DNA from: Sphaerochaetaceae bacterium
Lineage (GTDB): Bacteria > Spirochaetota > Spirochaetia > Sphaerochaetales > Sphaerochaetaceae
Length of the DNA stretch: 26,333 nt
Assembly: GCA_024405065.1 (NCBI GenBank)
Contig: JAKSPF010000001.1
Coordinates: 1-26,333, forward strand
Direction of reading: 5' to 3'
The position numbers and the translations under genes were made by a program. The notes under the pieces are model-generated. The model searched no databases, was not told the DNA's origin, and was given only the letters and a program-made list of their open reading frames with translations. Positions 7,968-15,272 of the stretch are shown here, in pieces (position 1 is the stretch's first letter; the number at the start of each line of letters is the position of its first letter).

Positions 7968-10670
7968 TCAGGGTTCTGTCCTTATAAGTTTCCAGTTTTC
8001 CGGAACAAAAATATTTTCCTTCACATTCCACCAGTTACATCCTCCGGCAGAAACAAAAAAGTTTCCCGTTCTCAACTCCGAATCGCTGTCATCAAGAATC
8101 ATCTGTATACCCGACTTTACCTGACTGTCAATAGGTCTTCCGGTAAACGGATTAACAGGATTGTCTATAGCATCGCTGAAAGCAATTGTCGGAACATCTG
8201 CATTTGTCATAAATTCGTCATCTATTTTAAAACCATGTGCATCAAAATCCTTTACCATCAGAAGAGGATTGAATCTTGTAGCTAAACTGCTGAGTTTTGA
8301 GCAATTCATTTCCCATCCGTGATCAGAAACAATGATTATTTTGGTATTATCAAAAACATCATTATCCTTCAGCCACTGACAGTATTCACCAATTGCAATA
8401 AGAGCAGCCAAATTAGTACGCAGATGCATTTTAGAACTGTAATCCGATACATCAAGGACGTAACCATCAGAAGATTCAACCACACCTGACGGAACATCTA
8501 CCATAGGAACCTCAGAGTATCTTGTGGGGATAACACCGGAAGCTTCGGCAATACCTCCGTCATGAGTTACACAACTGTACATGAGAAAAAAAGCATTGCT
8601 GCAGTCTTCCGCAACTCCGGTAATTTTTTCAAGATTCAGAAGTCCGGAATAATCATCTATAAACCCTGAATCAAGAAAATCAGAATCGGTTGATGTATAA
8701 TAACCGTCATCATATATCGGGTCATACATACATAACGGACACATTTTCATGATTGAATACCAGAAAAAATTGTGAATAAAACTCCTTTTATTTGATACGG
8801 GATATTCTTTCTCATAATCTTTAACAAACATCCTTTCAATTCTGCGGACACTGATATCAGGATATTCGTCATACATACTTAAATCGGATGTCCAGACATA
8901 ATTTGCCAAAGGAGGATCAAACACATCTACATTGTAGCCGTTTTTTGAAAAAAGCAAAGGCATAAGCAAAAGAGCCTGATTATGTTTTTCTTTTAATGAT
9001 TCATTCTCTCTGTCATTGATTGCCTCAGGCGTGTACTCGTAACCTCCAAACAGTGCCGGAGAGCCTTTGACAGTTCCTCCCGCAAAGGAAATTGTATTCG
9101 GATAATAGGTAAACCCATCCAGCAGGTCTCTCAATTGAGGATACAGATCAAGCTCAAACGGAACAGCAAAACCCAAGGCTCTATCCAGAAAAAAGACAAT
9201 AACATTCCTGCCCTTTTTACTCAGACATAGAATTTTTCCGTCTTCCGGTAATTCATCCATGCTATTAACAGTACTGTCATCCCGAAATTTTTGTGATTTT
9301 TTGTTTTTAATAAAAATCGAACCGATATTAACAAAGCTCAGAGCAATTATACTAATCAGCAGAATAATTGAAAGTTTATGCACAATGTGTTTAAACTTGA
9401 AAAACAATAACCAGCAGACAATAAACACAAAAAAATCAACAACAATGTTTATCGCAATTTCTTTGTGAGCAATTGACAATGGCTTGTCAAAAACAAGGTT
9501 ATAGGACAGAATCCCGAAGTTCTTTCCGAAAAACAGGAAATTCACTGTGCCTACAAGCAGTATTACAAAAACGAGAAATGAAAAAGAACCTTTTGATTTA
9601 TCTCCTGCAAAAATATAGTAAATATTGCTCCATATCAGAAACAACCCTGCAAACAGGCAAAACGTTGTTGCCATAATTGCCCATACGGTCATTCCTCCTG
9701 CTCCGAACTCGTCCGGAGAAGATTTGATAACAGCGGAAGGAATAACCAAGCCTATGAAAATCGTCAAAGATACAACTGAAAGATAAAAAATCTTTTTTGA
9801 AATTTTCCTTCTATCCGGCAGTATATCTATCCGGTTTGCATTTTTCTTGACAACTGATAAAAAAAGAGGAACTGAAGAAATAACGGCAACCGCAATAAAA
9901 AAAACTGTTTTTTTCAGATTTTCAGCGTAACCTTTTGTCACTCCGATAATCAGTATTGATATGCCTGTCACTAAACAGAGCCATTGTCCTGCATTTCTCC
10001 ACTTCCTTGTTACCAGTGCAAAGAGATTTTTTCCCAAGGAGAACACATTGTTCATTGTCCAGTAAAGTACAAGCCCTGACGGACTGTTATACAACAACAC
10101 CAAAAATACCAGTGCCATTATGTACAGCTGCAACTTTTCTTTCAGCTTGAACCCTCTTGTGTATATTGCTCCGGACACTATGTTTACAAGTGTCATCACC
10201 ACAGGAAGCACATTTATCGTAACTCCCGCAAAACTTATCAATGCATCAGGTTTTGCCAGATTACTGAAACAGAAAAAACTCACCCCTTCCAGAAGTTTCA
10301 GTTTTGACAGATAGTTATACGCTGCCATGAAAAACGGTATCTGCAATAACAAAGATATTGCTCCGCGCAATGCATATATCGGCTTATAATTCTGCTCCCT
10401 GTAGTATGCAGAAAGCACCATTACACGTTTGTCTCCATGATAACAGCGTTTTATCTGATTTACCCACTTCTCCATGGATTTCTGCTTGTTCCGTTCTTCT
10501 TCCTGTATGGCATCAGACCTTTTGTACAGTGGCAGAACCAACAATTGGACAATCAGACTTACTCCGATTATTGATATTCCCGGATTTTCGGAAAATCTGT
10601 AGATTATCGCAAATACAAATTCTATTATAAATTCTATCGGTCCTATCAGAAGTGCATAAAGCAAACTCAT
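7968..10670 (-). CDS. YidC/Oxa1-type membrane module fused to LtaS/sulfatase-type transferase domain (copy 2, upstream)
   Basis: A 900-residue paralogue of the next gene downstream. The YidC-like module (1 to about 216) is identical to copy 1, including the Arg-to-Gln change. The rest is clearly homologous but strongly diverged. A further set of membrane helices leads into the AlkP-superfamily domain, with the probable metal ligand Asp496 (VFFLDRAL), the nucleophile Thr533 (GGTVKGSP) and Asp783-His784 (VSDHGW). The ATG overlaps the stop of the glycerophosphotransferase gene (ATGA at 10667-10670), so translation is coupled. AAGGA lies a few nt upstream. It lacks the G9 tract of copy 1. Family knowledge suggests transfer of a phosphoglycerol- or phosphoethanolamine-like group at the outer face of the inner membrane. 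The reason for carrying an insertase-like module is unknown. Confidence 0.88.
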   Translation of the reverse strand: MSLLYALLIGPIEFIIEFVFAIIYRFSENPGISIIGVSLIVQLLVLPLYKRSDAIQEEERNKQKSMEKWVNQIKRCYHGDKRVMVLSAYYREQNYKPIYALRGAISLLLQIPFFMAAYNYLSKLKLLEGVSFFCFSNLAKPDALISFAGVTINVLPVVMTLVNIVSGAIYTRGFKLKEKLQLYIMALVFLVLLYNSPSGLVLYWTMNNVFSLGKNLFALVTRKWRNAGQWLCLVTGISILIIGVTKGYAENLKKTVFFIAVAVISSVPLFLSVVKKNANRIDILPDRRKISKKIFYLSVVSLTIFIGLVIPSAVIKSSPDEFGAGGMTVWAIMATTFCLFAGLFLIWSNIYYIFAGDKSKGSFSFLVFVILLVGTVNFLFFGKNFGILSYNLVFDKPLSIAHKEIAINIVVDFFVFIVCWLLFFKFKHIVHKLSIILLISIIALSFVNIGSIFIKNKKSQKFRDDSTVNSMDELPEDGKILCLSKKGRNVIVFFLDRALGFAVPFELDLYPQLRDLLDGFTYYPNTISFAGGTVKGSPALFGGYEYTPEAINDRENESLKEKHNQALLLMPLLFSKNGYNVDVFDPPLANYVWTSDLSMYDEYPDISVRRIERMFVKDYEKEYPVSNKRSFIHNFFWYSIMKMCPLCMYDPIYDDGYYTSTDSDFLDSGFIDDYSGLLNLEKITGVAEDCSNAFFLMYSCVTHDGGIAEASGVIPTRYSEVPMVDVPSGVVESSDGYVLDVSDYSSKMHLRTNLAALIAIGEYCQWLKDNDVFDNTKIIIVSDHGWEMNCSKLSSLATRFNPLLMVKDFDAHGFKIDDEFMTNADVPTIAFSDAIDNPVNPFTGRPIDSQVKSGIQMILDDSDSELRTGNFFVSAGGCNWWNVKENIFVPENWKLIRTEP
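10024..10660. repeat. Exact 637-bp direct repeat, copy 2
   Basis: Partner of 7320-7956 in direct orientation. The repeat ends fall almost exactly on the boundaries of the YidC-like module, and third codon positions are identical too, which points to recent duplication or gene conversion rather than protein-level constraint. Crossover between the copies would delete 2704 bp and leave one intact in-frame fusion gene. Confidence 0.95.
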
Positions 10671-11881
10671 CCCGAAATTTCCTTCTTTTTCTTTATAAGA
10701 TAATCTACTGTCAGTTTTGCAGACTCACCGATGTACTGCCAGCAGTCAGCTTTGACAGATGCCCTGTTTGCCCGCAAAACATCACTTGCAAGAGCTTTGT
10801 CAATCACATCTTTAATACTGGAAAAATCGTCTTCTTTAAGCTCGTAACCCAACCTTTCCATTGCCTGATTACGCCATACAGGTCCGTCAATCCATGCAGC
10901 ATCATACTTTGACCTGTCAAATGTTCCGCTTGCATAAATCAGAGGTCTGTCAAACAGCAAGGTATAGTCAAAAACCACACCTGAAACATCGGAAATCATT
11001 ATGTCTGATCGGCGTAACACGTCAAAATTATCGTTGTCGTAATTCCACTCAAAATTACTGAATTCACTCTGTAGCGTTTCAAGCACTTGTGATTCGGAGT
11101 GAACAGACTGAGGATGCGGGCGTACTATGATTTTGTAACCGGTAGCAGCAAGTTCTCTGAGCAACTTTCTGCCGTATTTTGACAAAAGTCCTTCCGGTCC
11201 CCATGTAGGAGCAACCAATACAGTAGTAATGTCATTTTTTTCAACAATTTCAGCCGAAGATTTTTTCAGCATTGTATCCATATACGGAGAACCTACAACT
11301 TCAAGGTCTTTTGCTTTGATTCCTCTTTTTTGCTCAAGTTCACGTACATAAGATTTCTGAAATTCTCCGGAAAGCAGAATTGCATCAAAAAAATCTATTC
11401 CGAACATCTCGTAGTCAATCACTCCGCCCACTTCATGTAAAATGTGAACATAATATTTTGTGTTTGCCGAACGCTTCCACTGATACACATCAAGTCCGGG
11501 TGTTGTTGCCAAACAAATATCGGATTTAAGCATATTCATTCGGGCAAACGCCTTGTTCCCTTCTCCTGCAAATCTGCATTTTACATATCTGTAGTTTTCC
11601 GAAAGTGCAGGATCGTCGGATGAAGCAGTCCAATAGTCTACCTGAATTTTTCTTTTTTCAAACTCATCACATATCGGTTTAAAAACATTCCAATAACGTT
11701 TGCTGTCACTGAATATTGCATACGGTACGTAATTTACGTCTTTTGCAACTGCTTTACCTCCGTGTACCAAAAAACTGAACTTCACTTTAAGTTTCTGAAC
11801 AAAGAAAAAACCTGCGGTGACCACGCCTATCAGAACCGTGAACAACATACTCCCGGTTCCCGGATCTATATAACAGAACAT
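10667..11881 (-). CDS. CDP-glycerol:glycerophosphotransferase family protein (TagB/TagF-like)
   Basis: A 404-residue protein of the Glyphos_transf family, which adds glycerol-phosphate or ribitol-phosphate units from CDP-activated donors to a membrane-linked acceptor. The N-terminus has one membrane anchor (after MFCYIDPGTGSMLFTVLIGV). The body shows VLVAPTWGPEGL, IVRPHPQSVHSE and SDIMISDVSGVVFDYTLLFDRPLIY. The last two hold the HPH and S-D-x-S-G-V-x-x-[DE] signatures of the family (catalytic His and CDP-binding region). It is first in a coupled operon with the two YidC-sulfatase fusions, which supports a shared job on a glycerophosphate-containing envelope polymer or glycolipid. GGGAGGG lies 12 nt before the ATG, a somewhat long spacing. 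The exact donor and acceptor cannot be read from sequence. Confidence 0.87.
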   Translation of the reverse strand: MFCYIDPGTGSMLFTVLIGVVTAGFFFVQKLKVKFSFLVHGGKAVAKDVNYVPYAIFSDSKRYWNVFKPICDEFEKRKIQVDYWTASSDDPALSENYRYVKCRFAGEGNKAFARMNMLKSDICLATTPGLDVYQWKRSANTKYYVHILHEVGGVIDYEMFGIDFFDAILLSGEFQKSYVRELEQKRGIKAKDLEVVGSPYMDTMLKKSSAEIVEKNDITTVLVAPTWGPEGLLSKYGRKLLRELAATGYKIIVRPHPQSVHSESQVLETLQSEFSNFEWNYDNDNFDVLRRSDIMISDVSGVVFDYTLLFDRPLIYASGTFDRSKYDAAWIDGPVWRNQAMERLGYELKEDDFSSIKDVIDKALASDVLRANRASVKADCWQYIGESAKLTVDYLIKKKKEISG

Positions 11882-11910
11882 AAAGGATCAAAACCCTCCC
11901 TATAGCAAAA

Positions 11911-11939
11911 ATATTAAAGAGACGGTTACAAAATTGCAA
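11911..11939 (-). promoter_or_regulatory. Candidate promoter of the glycerophosphotransferase operon
   Basis: On the minus strand, TTGCAA (11934-11939) and TAATAT (11911-11916) are separated by exactly 17 nt. Each matches 4 of 6 consensus bases. It sits between the rhomboid stop and the ATG at 11881, giving a leader of about 25 nt. Separate transcription of the three-gene operon is therefore plausible, but read-through from the rhomboid gene is not excluded. Confidence 0.35.
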
Positions 11940-11960
11940 TCAACTCTGAAACTTACTTGC

Positions 11961-12617
11961 CTACTTGCGGAAACTTTCGCGCCAAACCTTTGCAGGACTT
12001 ATTCTGAACCGAACCAGACAGTAAATCCATGCTATTGCAATACTGGAAAGATGTACAAGATGGGATATTCCTGCGCTCGTTCCGAATACCTGAGAAAGAA
12101 CCTCAATCAACATGAAAATCATGACAGCTAAAGGCATTTTCATGGGAATAAAAAAGAACAAAAGTATTCTGCTGTCAGGGAAAAGAACCGATATCAGAAA
12201 AAGCAACCCGTATATCGGCCCTGAAGCTCCGAGTATCATCACATTGGACATTCCGCCTACAGTATTCACCGCAGAGCTTAGAATTCCGCCGAGAACTCCG
12301 GTAACAAGATAAAAAAGAAGAAACTCACGACTTCCCAGAAAACGTTCGCAGGACATCCCGAACATCAGCAGGGCATACATGTTGAACAGAAGGTGTGTAA
12401 AATCAACATGAACAAACATATAACTCACAAACTGCCACACAAAACCGTGTTTCACCATCTGCGGCACAAGTCCGAGCCAATAAATAAGAGGCACGCCTTT
12501 TACCGAAAATTTGAAATGCCCGACGGCAAAATAAACAAGTACATTGAGCATTACAAGGTACAGGCAAACCGAACAGTATGTATAGGTGAATTTTTTGTTG
12601 AAAATATTGTTGTTCAT
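11961..12617 (-). CDS. Rhomboid family intramembrane serine protease
   Basis: A six-helix membrane protease that cleaves transmembrane segments inside the lipid bilayer. The catalytic serine is in GASGPIYG and the catalytic histidine in GISHLVHLS near the last helix. HLLFNMYALLMFG in TM2 is the family's HxxxN-type motif. I chose ATG 12617 (MNNNIFNKKFTYTY). Earlier options at 12629 and a TTG at 12653 extend the protein by 4-12 residues with no better ribosome site. The C-terminus WRESFRK is basic and presumably cytoplasmic. It lies on the same strand 79 nt upstream of the glycerophosphotransferase and divergent from rlmE. Substrates are unknown, and a link to the downstream envelope genes is only positional. 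Confidence 0.9.
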   Translation of the reverse strand: MNNNIFNKKFTYTYCSVCLYLVMLNVLVYFAVGHFKFSVKGVPLIYWLGLVPQMVKHGFVWQFVSYMFVHVDFTHLLFNMYALLMFGMSCERFLGSREFLLFYLVTGVLGGILSSAVNTVGGMSNVMILGASGPIYGLLFLISVLFPDSRILLFFFIPMKMPLAVMIFMLIEVLSQVFGTSAGISHLVHLSSIAIAWIYCLVRFRISPAKVWRESFRK

Positions 12618-12722
12618 AGGATAAAACATAAACGTTAGCAGGATTCTGGTCAATCACGGTTTTTCAGCAACCGGCGAACCGGCACTATCGCAATTTACTT
12701 CACTTTGTGATTTACTTTCAAT

Positions 12723-13325
12723 ATGGCAACAAACAAAAGAGACACTGCAGATTCATATACCCAAAGGGCTCATAGAGAAGGCTATCCGGCAAGAAGCGTA
12801 TACAAACTTGAGGAAATACAGAAACAGAACAGTATTATAAAACCGGGTAACACGGTACTTGATGTAGGTGCCGCACCCGGCAGTTGGACCCTGTACACTC
12901 ACCGTGAGTTGCTCAAAGGGAACGGACGCATAATTGCAGTTGACCTCAATCCCCTGAATCTCAATCCCTTACCTTCCACGGTCACGGCATTTGTCGGTGA
13001 TGCTTTCTCAGATGAAATACGGGCAAAACTCACCGCAAACGGACCGTTTGATGCAATAATCAGTGATGCGGCTCCCATGACAACCGGAAACCGCACAGTA
13101 GATACGTCAAGAAGTGAATATCTTGCCGAACAGGTTGTCCGTCTTGCACAGGAGCAACTGAAACCTCACGGAAACCTTGTAATAAAGATATTTCAGGGCG
13201 GCGGACAACAGCAGATAATGCAGATAATGAGAACCCTGTTTGTAAAATCAAAGTCACTCAAACCCAAAGCCTGCCGCTCTGACAGTTTTGAAATTTACCT
13301 CATCGGACTGGACAAACGTTCTTAA
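12723..13325 (+). CDS. rlmE: 23S rRNA (uridine(2552)-2'-O)-methyltransferase RlmE (FtsJ/RrmJ)
   Basis: It methylates the 2'-OH of U2552 in the A-loop of 23S rRNA using S-adenosylmethionine, late in 50S assembly. At 200 residues it has the normal family length. The SAM motif is DVGAAPGSW (47-55). The K-D-K-E catalytic tetrad is readable as Lys28 (SVYKLEE), Asp115 (IISDAAP), Lys155 (LVIKIFQGGG) and Glu190 (SFEIYLIG). No clear Shine-Dalgarno precedes the ATG. The gene is convergent with htpG: its TAA at 13323-13325 overlaps the htpG stop on the other strand through the palindrome TTAA. In many bacteria rlmE is heat-shock controlled, as is htpG; here they lie head-on rather than co-transcribed. 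Confidence 0.96.
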   Translation: MATNKRDTADSYTQRAHREGYPARSVYKLEEIQKQNSIIKPGNTVLDVGAAPGSWTLYTHRELLKGNGRIIAVDLNPLNLNPLPSTVTAFVGDAFSDEIRAKLTANGPFDAIISDAAPMTTGNRTVDTSRSEYLAEQVVRLAQEQLKPHGNLVIKIFQGGGQQQIMQIMRTLFVKSKSLKPKACRSDSFEIYLIGLDKRS

Positions 13326-15178
13326 ACGGCCAGCAGAGAATGAAGCTTTCTTGCAAATTCAGACGGATTTTTCGGCATTACTCCTGAAGACAGCAATGCC
13401 TGATCAAGAAGCACAGAACTGGCATCGTCTATAAAATCCTTATCTTTTGACTCTGCAATTCTTTTCACAAACGGATCCTGTTCGTTTATCTCAAGAATCG
13501 GAGCACTTTCCATACCGGACTGTCCCATGGCTTTCAACATTTGCTGCATTTGAACAGTAGGATCATTTTCATCAGCAACAACTACGGCAGAAACATCGGA
13601 AAGCCTGTTGGAAAGCTTAACTTCCTTCACCCTGTCACCGAGACTCTTCTTTATCTTTTCAGCAAGTTCTGACTTTTCTTCTTTGGCTTGCTTCTTTTCC
13701 TCTTCGGTCATGAAATCTTCCATTGCACTGCTGCGGTTTATTGCCTTAAGTGCAATTTCTTCATACTTGTTCACGGAAGAAATCACAAGTTCATCAATGT
13801 CATCAGTCATCAGCAGAACTTCAATACCTTTCTCCTTATAGGAAGAGAGGAGCGGTGAGTTCTTTAATGTCTGCTCATCCCCGCCGGTTATGTAATAAAT
13901 GCTTTTCTGGTCTGATTGCATCCTCTCCTTATATTCCTTAAGAGAGGTGTAACCGTCAACGGACGTGCTTTTGAACCTCACAAGACCGAGCAATTCATCA
14001 CGGTTTGCATAGTCCTGATAAAGACCTTCTTTCAACGGACGATTGTACTGTTCAATAAACTTTGTATAAAGCTCCGGATTCTGTTCGGAAATCTTTTTAA
14101 ACTCAGACAGAAGTTTCTTAACAGAAGCATTCCTTATAGCTGACATCACCTTGTTCTGCTGAAGAATTTCACGACTCACGTTAAGAGGGAGATCTTCACT
14201 GTCTATCACACCCCGTACAAAACGCAGATATGTAGGTAAAAGTTCCTTGTCATCGTCAGTTATATAAACACGCTTCACGTAAAGTTTCACACCGGGTTTG
14301 TAATCAGCATGATACATATCAAACGGAGCCTTTGCAGGAATGAAGAAAAGCGTTGTGTATTCCGTTGCACCTTCAGCCTTTGTGTGAATGAAGAAAAGCG
14401 GATTTTCAGAGTCATAACTTGCGTTTTTGTAAAATTCGTTATAATCGTCATCCTTGAGCTCGGACTTGCTTCTTGTCCACAAGGCCGCAGCACTGTTTAC
14501 CTTATCAACCTTATGCTCACTGCCGGTGACATTGTATTTGTCATCATAAGTATTCTGGTCGTACGCAAGATATATGGGATATGCAATGTGATCACTGTAC
14601 TGCTTTATAAGATTTTCAAGTTGCCACCGGTTTGCATACTCTTTTCCTTCATCGTTAAGATAAAGGACAATAGTTGTTCCGCAACTTTCACGGGAAGCAT
14701 CGTCAATTGTGTATTTATCATGACCGTCGCTTGTCCATTTGAAAGCCGTATCACTTCCGTATGCACGTGAAGTCACCTCAACTTTGTCTGCTACCATAAA
14801 TGCCGAGTAGAAGCCTACGCCGAACTGTCCTATCAGATTACTGTTTGCTTTCTGGTCATCCGAAAGATTTGCAAGAAAACGCTTTGTACCGCTGTGAGCA
14901 ATGGTTCCGAGATTTTCCTCAAGCTCATCATGGCTCATACCTATACCGTTGTCGGAAATGGTAAGGGTACGTTTATCACCTTCGGTGAATGATATGTCTA
15001 TGCGCAATTCACCGTCAACAGACGTATTTTCCGTAAGACTCCTGTATTTAAGTTTATCCAGTGCGTCGGAAGCATTTGATATAAGCTCCCTGAGAAAAAT
15101 CTCCTTATGTGAGTAAAGAGAGTGAATAATAAGGTGAAGAAGGTCTGAAACCTCCGTCTTGAACTGTCTGCGTTCCAT
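13322..15178 (-). CDS. htpG: Molecular chaperone HtpG (Hsp90)
   Basis: The bacterial Hsp90 homologue is an ATP-dependent dimeric chaperone of the cytoplasm. The 618 residues are full length. The GHKL ATPase domain has HKEIFLRELISNASDALDKL (N-box with the catalytic Glu and the Asn), DNGIGM, and GQFGVGFYSAFMV. The middle domain has the catalytic arginine region LPLNVSREILQQN. The C-terminal dimerisation domain ends without the eukaryotic MEEVD tail, as expected. The start is certain: AGGAGG (15185-15190) lies 6 nt before ATG 15178. A strong hairpin with a U7 tract lies directly before the ribosome site, and a candidate promoter lies upstream of it. The gene ends overlapping rlmE. Confidence 0.97.
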   Translation of the reverse strand: MERRQFKTEVSDLLHLIIHSLYSHKEIFLRELISNASDALDKLKYRSLTENTSVDGELRIDISFTEGDKRTLTISDNGIGMSHDELEENLGTIAHSGTKRFLANLSDDQKANSNLIGQFGVGFYSAFMVADKVEVTSRAYGSDTAFKWTSDGHDKYTIDDASRESCGTTIVLYLNDEGKEYANRWQLENLIKQYSDHIAYPIYLAYDQNTYDDKYNVTGSEHKVDKVNSAAALWTRSKSELKDDDYNEFYKNASYDSENPLFFIHTKAEGATEYTTLFFIPAKAPFDMYHADYKPGVKLYVKRVYITDDDKELLPTYLRFVRGVIDSEDLPLNVSREILQQNKVMSAIRNASVKKLLSEFKKISEQNPELYTKFIEQYNRPLKEGLYQDYANRDELLGLVRFKSTSVDGYTSLKEYKERMQSDQKSIYYITGGDEQTLKNSPLLSSYKEKGIEVLLMTDDIDELVISSVNKYEEIALKAINRSSAMEDFMTEEEKKQAKEEKSELAEKIKKSLGDRVKEVKLSNRLSDVSAVVVADENDPTVQMQQMLKAMGQSGMESAPILEINEQDPFVKRIAESKDKDFIDDASSVLLDQALLSSGVMPKNPSEFARKLHSLLAV

Positions 15179-15191
15179 CTGACGCCTCCTG

Positions 15192-15224
15192 AAAAAAATG
15201 CAGTCTGCGGCAAAGACCGCAGAC
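15192..15224 (-). terminator. Hairpin plus U7 tract between the patatin gene and htpG (terminator and/or htpG leader stem-loop)
   Basis: On the minus strand, an 8-bp perfect stem (15217-15224 with 15203-15210, GTCTGCGG/CCGCAGAC) with a 6-nt loop is followed after TGCA by seven T (15192-15198). It lies about 50 nt after the patatin stop, so it can end that operon. The htpG Shine-Dalgarno comes only 1 nt after the U tract. If the weak promoter at 15231-15259 is real, the hairpin is also the very 5' end of the htpG mRNA. Confidence 0.65.
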
Positions 15225-15230
15225 CTGATA

Positions 15231-15259
15231 AAGTTACCCCCAATTCACCAAAACGGCAA
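15231..15259 (-). promoter_or_regulatory. Weak candidate promoter for htpG
   Basis: TTGCCG (15254-15259) and TAACTT (15231-15236) on the minus strand are spaced 17 nt apart and match consensus at 4 and 3 of 6 positions. Transcription would begin near 15224, the first base of the hairpin. No CIRCE inverted repeat was seen. Confidence 0.25.
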
Positions 15260-15272
15260 GTTCCTCTGTAAA

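Noticed and set aside
12668..12687. ggcgaaccgg-type motif shared with the 20376-20395 gap
   Set aside because: Only two copies with mismatches; such a match is expected by chance among the intergenic sequences.
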